Positions 25,224 to 33,568 of a stretch of 64,000 nucleotides of DNA are shown piece by piece. The notes under the pieces were generated by a model. It saw only the letters and a list, made by a program, of their open reading frames with translations. It did no database searches and was not told the origin of the DNA. The stretch lies in assembly GCA_017962145.1 (NCBI GenBank), contig JAGCVX010000037.1:62001-126000 (forward strand). The letters are read 5' to 3'. Within the stretch, counting starts at the first letter, position 1, and the number at the start of each line of letters is the position of its first letter. The stretch is from Clostridiales bacterium. GTDB taxonomy: Bacteria; Bacillota; Clostridia; Saccharofermentanales; Saccharofermentanaceae. Made by a program: the position numbers and the translations under genes.

Positions 25224-25305
25224 CTTTCTTTTCAGTTTGTGTTGAATTTAAGCATTTCATGTATAATAAGGATAGACTTTGCAATGAGGAAGAAAAAGAA
25301 GCAAG

Positions 25306-26730
25306 ATGTTTCTGTTTCACAGAGATAGAAAGTATCAAAAAGACGGCAAAAAGCAACGCGGTTTCGTAAAAGGAATGGCGCTTATGCTTGCGTTTTCCTG
25401 CGTTCTGGTAACGGCCTGCAAAAAGGTGGAAGATCATTTCCCGACGCTTCCGACTACTTCGGCGACAGAAGAGACCTCTGCTTCCGAGAGCCAGGGACCT
25501 GATTTTTCCGATCTGGATCTTGAGATCACGATCGCGTCCCCGCTTTCCAATGAAACATGCCAGTATCTGGCAAAGCTCTATGTGGCGAAATCCCAGGGCC
25601 TTCTTGGAGAGGGCGTAACAGGTGATACGGTGGACCTTGCATTGCTGGATAGTATCGATCTTCCTTTTGTTCTGAAAGTGTACAGTACCGCGGAGACCGG
25701 ATGTAATCTTCAGACACTGCAGCAGTGGCAGAAGAGCGGCAGTATGCCGGATATCTTCCTGACGGACAGCTTCGATCAGGTCGTTTCTTCCGGCATGGCA
25801 CAGTCTGTTTCAAGATACTGTTCCGATGATCCGCTCTTTTCTGCGGACCGTATCTATCCTCAGATGCTTTCCGAGTTTTTCGTAAAAGGCGATCAGTACG
25901 GCATTCCTTTCCAGACTTCGGCAGTCGTTTTGTTCTGCGATATGGAAGTTTTGGGATTTGCAGATATCTCGGCAGTCAATTTCCGCCAGAGCCGCAACTC
26001 TCTTGATGCGATCCTTTCGTCTTTGAAGGAGCTCAACGAGGATAAAATGGAAGTGCTTCCGTTTTACATGGCCTCGGATATGCTGATGTACCTGCCATGT
26101 GCGATGTACAGCAACGAGTATCTGCACGCTTCTTCGGAAGATGACCGTGCAAATGATGCATTTACGGATTCGGTTTCTTATATCACTTCGCTGATCCAGA
26201 AAGAATATGCATATGAGAGTCTGAATGAAGAACAGGAAAAGGAACTGTTTGACGGACTTTCGCCGCTTCTTTCCCGTAAGGTCGGAGTATGGGTCGGTTC
26301 GACGGATGAACTTTTGCGCTATGACAACTACATGCCGTATACCCTGAGTATGATGCAGCTTCCGGGCTATAACGAAGACGAGTATACTCCGCCGCTTCTG
26401 ATCAGCTATCCGCTTTGCATCTCGGAATCTTGCGAAAACCCGGATGAAGTCAGTGCCTTTGCTTCCTTTATCGCGCTCGATGAAGATGCGCTGCTTTTGA
26501 CATCCAGACTTCAGCCGAGAGAAGGATTCTTACCTTCCGTCAGCCAGCCTGCGGTATGGAAAAGCGTTACTGACCGTCAGAAGTACGGTATCTATCTTTC
26601 TTTGTACAGAGACATGATGTATCAGGCCATCTATATTCCGGCTGTCTCCGAAAGTGAGAACTTTGCATCGGATATGAAATATGTTACGAGTCACATGGAA
26701 GCTCTTTTTAACCTCGAAGAGGATGATTAG
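25306..26730 (+). CDS. Solute-binding-protein-like lipoprotein
   Basis: This 474-residue lipoprotein has an N-terminal basic stretch, a hydrophobic helix and lipobox LVTAC with Cys38. A Thr/Ser/Glu-rich linker follows, then a fold resembling family 1 extracellular binding proteins: MPDIFLTDSFDQVVSSGMAQS and GDQYGIPFQTSAVVLFCDMEVL are the hinge-type segments. No permease or ATPase genes adjoin, so it may serve a transporter encoded elsewhere or act as a sensor. The start at 25306 is uncertain; an in-frame ATG at 25375 after AAAGGA would give a shorter signal peptide. It is followed 17 bases later by the GNAT-MGMT gene. Confidence 0.7.
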   Translation: MFLFHRDRKYQKDGKKQRGFVKGMALMLAFSCVLVTACKKVEDHFPTLPTTSATEETSASESQGPDFSDLDLEITIASPLSNETCQYLAKLYVAKSQGLLGEGVTGDTVDLALLDSIDLPFVLKVYSTAETGCNLQTLQQWQKSGSMPDIFLTDSFDQVVSSGMAQSVSRYCSDDPLFSADRIYPQMLSEFFVKGDQYGIPFQTSAVVLFCDMEVLGFADISAVNFRQSRNSLDAILSSLKELNEDKMEVLPFYMASDMLMYLPCAMYSNEYLHASSEDDRANDAFTDSVSYITSLIQKEYAYESLNEEQEKELFDGLSPLLSRKVGVWVGSTDELLRYDNYMPYTLSMMQLPGYNEDEYTPPLLISYPLCISESCENPDEVSAFASFIALDEDALLLTSRLQPREGFLPSVSQPAVWKSVTDRQKYGIYLSLYRDMMYQAIYIPAVSESENFASDMKYVTSHMEALFNLEEDD

Positions 26731-26747
26731 TCTTAAGGAGAATTGAA

Positions 26748-27857
26748 GTGGTACCGCAGATATCGTTGTCACCGATTCGTATAATGGATTCTGCCAGGAT
26801 CAAGGAACTTGGGATCCTGGATTCTGTTACGGACGATGTGTCTGCGTTCATCCGCGCGGTGCTTTCGGATACGACGAAAAAATACTTCGTCAGCCTTTCT
26901 GAATCCACAGCCGGCAAACAGCTATACGGCGTGCTTGGTCTGGAGAATATCTCCTCTCGAAATGCAAGCGCGTCTATCGTGATGTTCTTCGCTAAAAACG
27001 GGGATCTCGGCGGCGATGCCTGCTATCGGGATGAAGATCGGGAACCCTACTACCAGTCCGCGCTCGATCATCTTCTGCGTTATGCATTCTTTACGATGGA
27101 TCTGCATCGCGTTTCGCTTTTGATCCCGGCTTCGGATACATTTACCGAGAAAGTCGCTGTTGCCTGTCAGATGAAGCAGGAAGCGATCCTGGACGATGCC
27201 CTGATGGTCGACGGTGCATTTTGCGAGGCAGGATTATTCTATCTTCTGGATTCGGAATATCCGGATTATTCAGTCGGATTCGTCGCATTTCATAACGGCG
27301 TGATCGCGATCCGCGGCGGAAATGAATCCGTCGAGTCGACCCGCTTTTATGAATATGGCCAGAAGATCGAGGAACATCTGGAAAAGAGCGTTGCGATCCG
27401 TACCGGTATTGCGGATGAATTCGGCGTTTTAAAGCCGGAAGGCGCACCGGAATATAAAGATCTGGCTATCATGGAATTCCCTTCTGAAGTCAAAAAGTGC
27501 ATGACGGAGATCGCGGAATATATCAGTAAGAAACGCACTCGCTTTACGGTTTCGGCCTACACTCCGTACGGCAGTGATTTCCAGAAGAAGGTCTGGGAGA
27601 AGGTCCTAAAGATCCCGTATGGCGTGACGAAGAGTTACGAAGATATCGCGCTGGAGCTGACCGGCGGCGATAAAGTCACGGCACGAAACCTTACCCGTGC
27701 CGTCGGTGCGGCGTGCAGAGACAATCCTCTGCCGCTTTTGGTCCCTTGCCATCGTGTCATCGGTAAGGACGGAAAACTTGTCGGATTCTCCGGTGGTCTG
27801 AAGTTCAAGGAATTCCTTTTAAATCACGAAATGTTCGGTATTCATATCTACCAATAA
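26748..27857 (+). CDS. GNAT acetyltransferase-MGMT fusion (O6-alkylguanine-DNA methyltransferase)
   Basis: The C-terminal part (about residues 180-369) is an Ogt/Ada-type alkyltransferase: YGSDFQKKVWEKVLKIPYGVTKSYEDIA, TARNLTRAVGAACRDNP, and the acceptor Cys334 in VPCHRVIGKDGKLVGFSGGL. It transfers alkyl groups from O6-alkylguanine to itself. The N-terminal part (about 1-175) resembles a GNAT N-acyltransferase fold: YGVLGLENISSRNASASIVMFF, a long insert, then LLRYAFFTMDLHRVSLLIPASD. The fusion is about twice the size of a stand-alone MGMT. The start is GTG at 26748, after AAGGAGAATTGAA. The flavin reductase gene follows after 12 bases. The substrate of the N-terminal domain is unknown. Confidence 0.85.
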   Translation: MVPQISLSPIRIMDSARIKELGILDSVTDDVSAFIRAVLSDTTKKYFVSLSESTAGKQLYGVLGLENISSRNASASIVMFFAKNGDLGGDACYRDEDREPYYQSALDHLLRYAFFTMDLHRVSLLIPASDTFTEKVAVACQMKQEAILDDALMVDGAFCEAGLFYLLDSEYPDYSVGFVAFHNGVIAIRGGNESVESTRFYEYGQKIEEHLEKSVAIRTGIADEFGVLKPEGAPEYKDLAIMEFPSEVKKCMTEIAEYISKKRTRFTVSAYTPYGSDFQKKVWEKVLKIPYGVTKSYEDIALELTGGDKVTARNLTRAVGAACRDNPLPLLVPCHRVIGKDGKLVGFSGGLKFKEFLLNHEMFGIHIYQ

Positions 27858-27869
27858 GGAGGAAGATAC

Positions 27870-28526
27870 ATGAAGATCACAATGCCTGCGTCCTGCATTT
27901 TGAACCCCGTTCCGGTCGTTATGGTGTCCTGTGCGGGTTTAAATCCGAAGAAGGTAGGACAGGCTCCGAATATCTGTACGATCGCTTGGGCGGGAACGGT
28001 CAATTCTCAGCCGCCGATGGTCTCCATCTCGGTGAGAAAATCCCGTCACTCTCATCAGCTTATCTGCGATACGCAGGAGTTCGTCATCAACCTGGTAACG
28101 GAAAAACTCGTAAAAGCCTGCGATTACTGCGGAGTCAGAAGCGGCGCCGATGAAGATAAGTTTTCAGCCTGTAAGCTTCACGCTGTCGAAGCGCCTGGTA
28201 TGAAATATGCGCCTGCGATCGAGGAAGCCCCGGTTTCCATCTGCTGCAAGCTCAAGGATATCGTCGAACTGGGTTCTCACGATATGTTCCTGGCGGAAGT
28301 CGTAAATATCTGTGTGGATGAGAAACTGATCGATGAAAACGGCAAGATCTGTCTCGAGGATGCAAAACTTGTTTCTTACTCCCACGGACAGTACTTCGGC
28401 CTTGGAAAACTCCTCGGTTTCTTCGGATACTCCGTTGCCTCCAAGCAGGCTCTGAAACGCCGTATGCCGGCCAAAAACACGAAGCCGAAGACCTCGAAAA
28501 GCCCGAAAAAGCGTAACAAAAAATAA
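27870..28526 (+). CDS. Flavin reductase family protein
   Basis: This 218-residue protein has the split-barrel flavin reductase (DIM6/NTAB) fold: the segment from NPVPVVMVSC to NICTIAWAGTVNSQPPMVSISVRKSRHSH, then FVINLVTEKL and a SHDMFLAEVVNI strand. Such proteins bind FMN and reduce flavins or act in iron/flavin redox in anaerobes. The C-terminus is an unusual Lys/Pro/Ser-rich tail of about 25 residues. GGAGGAAG precedes the ATG. It sits directly after the MGMT fusion and ahead of the rny promoter. Confidence 0.85.
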   Translation: MKITMPASCILNPVPVVMVSCAGLNPKKVGQAPNICTIAWAGTVNSQPPMVSISVRKSRHSHQLICDTQEFVINLVTEKLVKACDYCGVRSGADEDKFSACKLHAVEAPGMKYAPAIEEAPVSICCKLKDIVELGSHDMFLAEVVNICVDEKLIDENGKICLEDAKLVSYSHGQYFGLGKLLGFFGYSVASKQALKRRMPAKNTKPKTSKSPKKRNKK

Positions 28527-28549
28527 ATAATCGAAAACAGGTAAAAAAG

Positions 28550-28577
28550 TTGACAATCGAAGTAATATATATATAAA
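28550..28577 (+). promoter_or_regulatory. Promoter of rny
   Basis: Perfect TTGACA (28550-28555) and TATAAA (28572-28577) with a 16-base spacer lie about 70 bases before the apparent start of RNase Y. Confidence 0.75.
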
Positions 28578-28645
28578 ATTAGTTTGTTGCCCGAAAAGGG
28601 AACATGTTTTTGAATCTTGAAAATTAAATATTGGAGGTGAGTACC

Positions 28646-30220
28646 ATAGAACTTTGGTTAGCAATTCTATTAATTGTAATTGCTTTCGTAGTGGGTGCTC
28701 TCATCAGTGTATTGTTTTCTGTATTATATTATCGCAAAGGCATGTCTACCAAGCAGAAGAAGCTTGAGGAGGACATGGCCAAGGCTGAGGAAGATGCTGA
28801 AAAAGTAATTGGTGAGGCGCAGAAAGCTGCTGAAAGCAGAAAAAGAGAACTTCTTTTACAGGCAAAGGAAGAGATCACCAACGCGAAGTTGGAACTCGAG
28901 CGTGATGTTCGTGAGAAGAAATCGGATATTGCCCGTGAGAGAAACCGTTTGGATCAGAAAGAAGAATCTCTGAACCGTAAGATCGAAGCGATGGAACAGA
29001 AAGAACAGGCTTTGGAGACTCGTGTAAACGATGTAAAAGCACTTGAGGAGAAGGCCAAGGACCTGGAACATCAGAAAGTGATCGAACTGGAGAAAGTATC
29101 CGGTTTGTCCGTAAGTGATGCGAGAAACCTCGTTTTAGACGCTGCTAAGCAGGAATATAGCCACGATATGGCCGTGATGCTTAAGCAGATGGAAGAACAG
29201 ACGAAGTCCGAAGCGGATAAGAAAGCCCGTGAGGTGGTCGTAAATGCCATCCAGCGCTATGCTTCCGACTATGTATCCGAGGTTACTGTTTCGGTTGTGT
29301 CCCTGCCGAATGACGAGATGAAGGGACGTATTATCGGCCGTGAAGGTAGAAACATCCGTGCGATCGAAACAAGCACCGGTGTAGACATTATTATTGACGA
29401 TACGCCAGAGGCCGTAATCTTATCAAGCTTTGACCCGATCAGACGTGAGATTGCCCGTTTGACGATTGAAAGATTGATTCTGGATGGACGAATTCATCCT
29501 GCAAGAATCGAAGAAATGGCTCATAAAGCTCGTAAGGAAGTAAACCAGACGATCAAGCAGGAAGGCGAAAGAGCCGCATTTGATACCGGTATCGTCGGAC
29601 TGAATCCCGAGATCATCAAGTATCTGGGTCGTTTACGTTATCGTACGAGTTATGGCCAGAATGTTTTACAGCATTCTATTGAAGTCGCCTGGCTTGCCAG
29701 CATGATGGCGGCAGAATTAGGTCTGGATGAAATGCTTGCCCGTCGGGCAGGCTTGTTGCATGATATTGGTAAAGCAGCTGATTTTGAGCTCGAAGGTTCC
29801 CATATTGATCTCGGTGCAGACATCGCACGCCGTTATAAAGAGAATGACACGGTATTGAATGCGATCATGTCCCACCACGGCGACTGTGAGCCGACTTCTG
29901 AGATCTCCGTGCTGGTTGCCGCTGCCGATGCGATTTCGGCTGCAAGACCGGGTGCACGTCGTGAGAATATGGAGACTTATGTCAAGAGAATCCAGAAACT
30001 GGAAGAAATTGCCACCGGTTTTGATGGTGTCGAGAAAGCCTTTGCTATACAGGCCGGACGCGAGATCCGCGTTATGGTCAGCCCTGACAAGGTCAGTGAT
30101 GACGATATGATCCTGAAAGCTCGTGATATCTGTAAGAAGATCGAGGAAGAACTGGATTATCCGGGTCAGATCAAAGTAAATATTATTCGTGAGACCCGTG
30201 CATCAGATGTAGCAAAGTGA
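28646..30220 (+). CDS. rny: Ribonuclease Y
   Basis: RNase Y is the membrane-bound endonuclease that initiates mRNA decay in Firmicutes. The protein has an N-terminal transmembrane helix, a long coiled coil (about residues 25-200), a KH domain with [15 protein letters not shown], and an HD domain with GLLHDIGKA and SHHGD. The start is odd. GGAGG at 28633-28637 is eight bases before an ATA codon at 28646. The only in-frame conventional options are TTG 28631, which lies upstream of GGAGG, and GTG 28637, which overlaps it. I choose ATA, giving about 524 residues. A terminator follows the stop; ymdB is next, a common pairing. Confidence 0.95.
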   Translation: MELWLAILLIVIAFVVGALISVLFSVLYYRKGMSTKQKKLEEDMAKAEEDAEKVIGEAQKAAESRKRELLLQAKEEITNAKLELERDVREKKSDIARERNRLDQKEESLNRKIEAMEQKEQALETRVNDVKALEEKAKDLEHQKVIELEKVSGLSVSDARNLVLDAAKQEYSHDMAVMLKQMEEQTKSEADKKAREVVVNAIQRYASDYVSEVTVSVVSLPNDEMKGRIIGREGRNIRAIETSTGVDIIIDDTPEAVILSSFDPIRREIARLTIERLILDGRIHPARIEEMAHKARKEVNQTIKQEGERAAFDTGIVGLNPEIIKYLGRLRYRTSYGQNVLQHSIEVAWLASMMAAELGLDEMLARRAGLLHDIGKAADFELEGSHIDLGADIARRYKENDTVLNAIMSHHGDCEPTSEISVLVAAADAISAARPGARRENMETYVKRIQKLEEIATGFDGVEKAFAIQAGREIRVMVSPDKVSDDDMILKARDICKKIEEELDYPGQIKVNIIRETRASDVAK

Positions 30221-30242
30221 TCCCAACAGTCAAAAGACAAGA

Positions 30243-30275
30243 AGAACTGCTTCGTTTTGAAGCAGTTCTTTTTTT
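30243..30275 (+). terminator. Rho-independent terminator after rny
   Basis: AGAACTGCTTC (30243-30253) pairs with GAAGCAGTTCT (30259-30269), followed by a run of T. Confidence 0.92.
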
Positions 30276-30350
30276 GTCGTGATTTCTAGGTATTTTCTCC
30301 TATTTATGGTAGAATAAATAAGATTTTGTTAGAAAATGAGGGAAGTGTCT

Positions 30351-31139
30351 TTGCGGGTTCTTTTCGTAGGAGATGTCGTTGCCCATCCGGGTAAACGGAT
30401 TCTGAAAAATATACTCAAATCTTATCTTTCTGAACACCAGGTCGACGCCTGTGTGGTCAACGCTGAAAATATCGCCGGTGGTCTCGGCATCAATTATACA
30501 TCTGCCAAAGAACTGTATTCTTTTGGAGCAGATGTGATCACTCTCGGAAATCATGCTTTTTCCTGTGCGGATTATTTCCGTTTCTGTGATTCGGAAGACC
30601 GGATCGTCCGTCCTGCGAATGTCAGTTCTTCCTGGCCGGGAAAAGGGGAATATCTGATCGATCTGAATGAGAAGGGCCGTCTGCTGGTTGTCGACTTGAT
30701 GGGACAGGTATTTGTCAACCCGATCCCGAATTCGCCTTTCGAGTATTTCGAGAATAACATCAAGCGTTGGAAAGAAACCTATCGCCCTACGAATATCCTG
30801 ATGGATTTTCACGCGGAGACAACAAGTGAGAAGATGGCGATGGGTTATTTTGCCGACGGCAAGGTCTCTTTGGTCCTTGGCACTCATACCCACGTGCAGA
30901 CTGCAGATGAAACGATCCTGCCTTGCGGGACGGGCTATATCACGGATGCCGGCATGACCGGCAGCGTCGAAGGTATCCTGGGTATGAATGTGGATTCCTC
31001 GATTCGAAGATTAAGCGATAAACTTCCTGCAAAATACGCGCCGGCGGAAGGACCTGCGATGATGAACGCGATCCTTGCCGATCTGGATGAAAAGAATGGA
31101 AAATGCCTGAAAATAGAAAGGATTAGACTTTATGAATGA
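30351..31139 (+). CDS. ymdB: YmdB family metallophosphoesterase
   Basis: This 262-residue dinuclear metal phosphodiesterase of the YmdB family has LRVLFVGDVVAHPGKR, VVNAENIAGGLGI, DVITLGNHAFS, DFHAETTSEK, and GTHTHVQTAD, all metal or active-site segments of the family. B. subtilis YmdB hydrolyses cyclic nucleotides and influences biofilm and motility decisions. I use TTG at 30351: GAGGGA (30338-30343) lies seven bases upstream and homologues start at this point. The in-frame ATG at 30336 lies too close to that site. It overlaps lspA by eight bases. Confidence 0.9.
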   Translation: MRVLFVGDVVAHPGKRILKNILKSYLSEHQVDACVVNAENIAGGLGINYTSAKELYSFGADVITLGNHAFSCADYFRFCDSEDRIVRPANVSSSWPGKGEYLIDLNEKGRLLVVDLMGQVFVNPIPNSPFEYFENNIKRWKETYRPTNILMDFHAETTSEKMAMGYFADGKVSLVLGTHTHVQTADETILPCGTGYITDAGMTGSVEGILGMNVDSSIRRLSDKLPAKYAPAEGPAMMNAILADLDEKNGKCLKIERIRLYE

Positions 31140-31683
31140 CGAAAAACGCAAGGTGTCCTGGATCACCTATTCCTTATGGATCGAACTGTTTGTGGTGCTT
31201 ACCGGTATCGACCAGTTTACGAAGAGCCTGATTACGAAGTCTCTGGCATATGCTCAGGTGAAGCCTGTGATCAAGGGATTCTTCAGCCTTATGTATGTAA
31301 GAAACACCGGTAGTGCATTTAGCATGTTATCCAATAAATCCTGGGGAATCACTTTCCTTTCGGTCATCTCGGCAATCGCGCTTGTCGTGATCCTCTTTCT
31401 GGCATTCTTTGTACTGGCCAAGTATAAGAGCAGACGTCTTTCTCTGTGCCTGATCTTCCTCGCTGCCGGAACACTCGGAAACCTGATCGACCGTGTACGC
31501 CTGAAGTACGTCGTAGACTTCCTGCGTTTTGATTTCGGAAGCTATACTTTCCCGATCTTTAACGTTGCGGATATCTGCGTTACGCTTTCCTGTATCGCGC
31601 TTGCGATCCTTTTGTTCTTTAACGAGAAGTTTATCCCGGAAGTTCCGCTTGGCGACAAAAAAGAAGAAGAGGATGAGCAATGA
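31132..31683 (+). CDS. lspA: Lipoprotein signal peptidase II
   Basis: LspA cleaves the signal peptide of prolipoproteins after lipidation; several lipoproteins in this window would be its clients. The 183-residue protein has four transmembrane helices and conserved boxes DQFTKSLI, VRNTGSAFSML, the catalytic Asp in GNLIDRV, and the second Asp in FNVADICV. A charged EEEDEQ tail ends the protein. It overlaps ymdB by eight bases and rluD by four bases, so the genes are coupled. Confidence 0.96.
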   Translation: MNDEKRKVSWITYSLWIELFVVLTGIDQFTKSLITKSLAYAQVKPVIKGFFSLMYVRNTGSAFSMLSNKSWGITFLSVISAIALVVILFLAFFVLAKYKSRRLSLCLIFLAAGTLGNLIDRVRLKYVVDFLRFDFGSYTFPIFNVADICVTLSCIALAILLFFNEKFIPEVPLGDKKEEEDEQ

Positions 31684-32588
31684 TCGAGTCGTATGAAGTC
31701 GAGAATTATGAGGGACGTATCGATGCATATCTTCCGATGATATGTGATGATCTTTCCCGCTCACATGCCTCTCAGCTGATCGCGGAAGGTTCCGTTCTCG
31801 TGGACGGTAAGCCGGTCAAGGCTTCGTTTAAAGTTTTCGGCGGAGAAAAGATCGACATCGATTTCCCGCCGCCGGTCGACACGGACGCAAAGCCGGAAAA
31901 TATCCCGCTGGATATCGCATATGAAGATGAGGATCTGATCATCATCAACAAACCCCAGGGCATGGTCGTACATCCTGCTCCCGGTCACTATACAGGTACT
32001 TTGGTAAATGCACTTTTGTATCACTGTCAGGGACAGCTTTCCGATATCAACGGCGTCATCCGTCCGGGTATCGTGCATCGTATCGATATGGATACATCCG
32101 GCCTTATGGTCGCAGTCAAGAATAACGAAACACATCTGGCGATGGCGAAGATGATCGCCGAACACGAAGTCGTCCGTGAATACCGTTGCTGCGTCTACGG
32201 TATCGTGGATTCGGACAAAGGAACGATCCACGCTCCGATCGGCCGTGCGCTGAACGATCGAAGAAAGATGACCGTAACCGAGAAGGGCAAAGATTCCATC
32301 ACGCATTTTGAAGTGCTTGAACGTTTCAGAAAAGGTACGGATCTTCTTTGCCGCCTCGAAACGGGACGTACTCACCAGATCCGTGCGCATATGACATATA
32401 TCGGTCATCCATGTATCGGAGATCCGCTTTATGCTCCGAAACGCGAAAAATATAACCTTAAGGGTCAGGCGCTGCATAGTACTTCGATCCGTTTTATCCA
32501 TCCGAGAACGCAGGAAGTGATCGAGCTTCATGCGGATGTCCCGGAGTATTACCAGGAACTTATCACTTTGCTTAGAAATGATTGCTGA
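31680..32588 (+). CDS. rluD: RluD-type 23S rRNA pseudouridine synthase
   Basis: This 302-residue enzyme isomerises uridines in 23S rRNA. It carries an N-terminal S4 RNA-binding domain (about residues 1-75, with SRSHASQLIAEGSVLVDGKPV) and the RluA-type catalytic domain with INKPQGMVVHPAPGH and motif II HRIDMDTSGLMV containing the catalytic Asp. A C-terminal RTHQIRAHMTYIGHP block completes it. It overlaps lspA by four bases and precedes phoH by 14 bases. The lspA-rluD order is typical of Firmicutes. Confidence 0.94.
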   Translation: MIESYEVENYEGRIDAYLPMICDDLSRSHASQLIAEGSVLVDGKPVKASFKVFGGEKIDIDFPPPVDTDAKPENIPLDIAYEDEDLIIINKPQGMVVHPAPGHYTGTLVNALLYHCQGQLSDINGVIRPGIVHRIDMDTSGLMVAVKNNETHLAMAKMIAEHEVVREYRCCVYGIVDSDKGTIHAPIGRALNDRRKMTVTEKGKDSITHFEVLERFRKGTDLLCRLETGRTHQIRAHMTYIGHPCIGDPLYAPKREKYNLKGQALHSTSIRFIHPRTQEVIELHADVPEYYQELITLLRNDC

Positions 32589-32602
32589 AAGGAAGTTAGT
32601 AC

Positions 32603-33568
32603 GTGATTGAAGAAACCGTATTTCAGGTCGTACATTTAAACGAGGTCACCAGTGGCAACTGTGCATTGCTTAACGAGATCGCCGAGCAGTTTGACTGTGA
32701 AGTTGTCGCGCTTTCCGAGGGCATCAGCCTGAAGGGCGAAAGCCGCGCCATCCAGTCTGCGATCCATGTCCTTTCTGCTATGGATACATTGATCGAAAAA
32801 GAAGAAGAGCCGGATCTTCTGGCTGTCCGCTATATGTGTCTTCTCGAAAAAGAAAGCCGTCTTTCCGATTTCATGGAAGATGAGACTCCGGTGCTTTTTA
32901 CGACACCGGCAGGACGAACGATCCGTGCGAAAACGCTTGGACAGAGACTTTATGTTGATGCGATGGCGAAAAACGATGTTGTCATCTGTCAGGGACCTGC
33001 CGGATCCGGTAAGACATTCCTTGGTGTAGCGATGGCGGTTCTGGCACTTCGCAACCGTTCCTGTTCACGGATCATCCTGACACGTCCTGCTGTCGAAGCG
33101 GGTGAGAAACTCGGTTATCTCCCGGGCGATATCGAAGAGAAGGTCGACCCGTATATGCGTCCGATCTACGATGCGCTTTTGGAACTGATGGGAAGAGAGC
33201 AGTTCGAAAGAAATCTCGAACGCGGCATTATCGAAGTGTCTCCGCTGGCATATATGCGCGGCCGAAACCTCGATGATTCCTTTATTCTTCTTGATGAAGC
33301 ACAGAATACGACAACAGAGCAGATGCTGATGTTTCTGACCCGTATGGGCATGAACTCGCGTGTCTGTGTCTGTGGCGATACGACCCAGATCGACCTGCCT
33401 TTCGGTCATCGAAATGGTCTTTCCGATGCGATGGAAACGCTTCGTGATGTTCCGGGTATCGCGATGGTATCCCTCAAAGAGACGGATATTGTGCGAAATC
33501 CCTTGGTACAAAAGATCATAATGGCTTATAATGCAAGAGAAAGGAGTAGAGACCTGAATGCGAAATAA
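32603..33568 (+). CDS. PhoH-like ATPase (YbeZ/PhoL)
   Basis: This 321-residue P-loop ATPase has the PhoH signature: RAKTLGQRLYVDAMAKNDVVICQGPAGSGKTF with its Walker A, EAGEKLGYLPGDIEEKVDPYMRPIYDAL, and Walker B FILLDEAQNTT. PhoH-like proteins are linked to YbeY and RNA metabolism. The start is GTG at 32603 after AAAGGAAG. The stop lies 11 bases inside the next gene. The order phoH-pgpH-ybeY-era-recO matches that of many Firmicutes. Confidence 0.93.
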   Translation: MIEETVFQVVHLNEVTSGNCALLNEIAEQFDCEVVALSEGISLKGESRAIQSAIHVLSAMDTLIEKEEEPDLLAVRYMCLLEKESRLSDFMEDETPVLFTTPAGRTIRAKTLGQRLYVDAMAKNDVVICQGPAGSGKTFLGVAMAVLALRNRSCSRIILTRPAVEAGEKLGYLPGDIEEKVDPYMRPIYDALLELMGREQFERNLERGIIEVSPLAYMRGRNLDDSFILLDEAQNTTTEQMLMFLTRMGMNSRVCVCGDTTQIDLPFGHRNGLSDAMETLRDVPGIAMVSLKETDIVRNPLVQKIIMAYNARERSRDLNAK

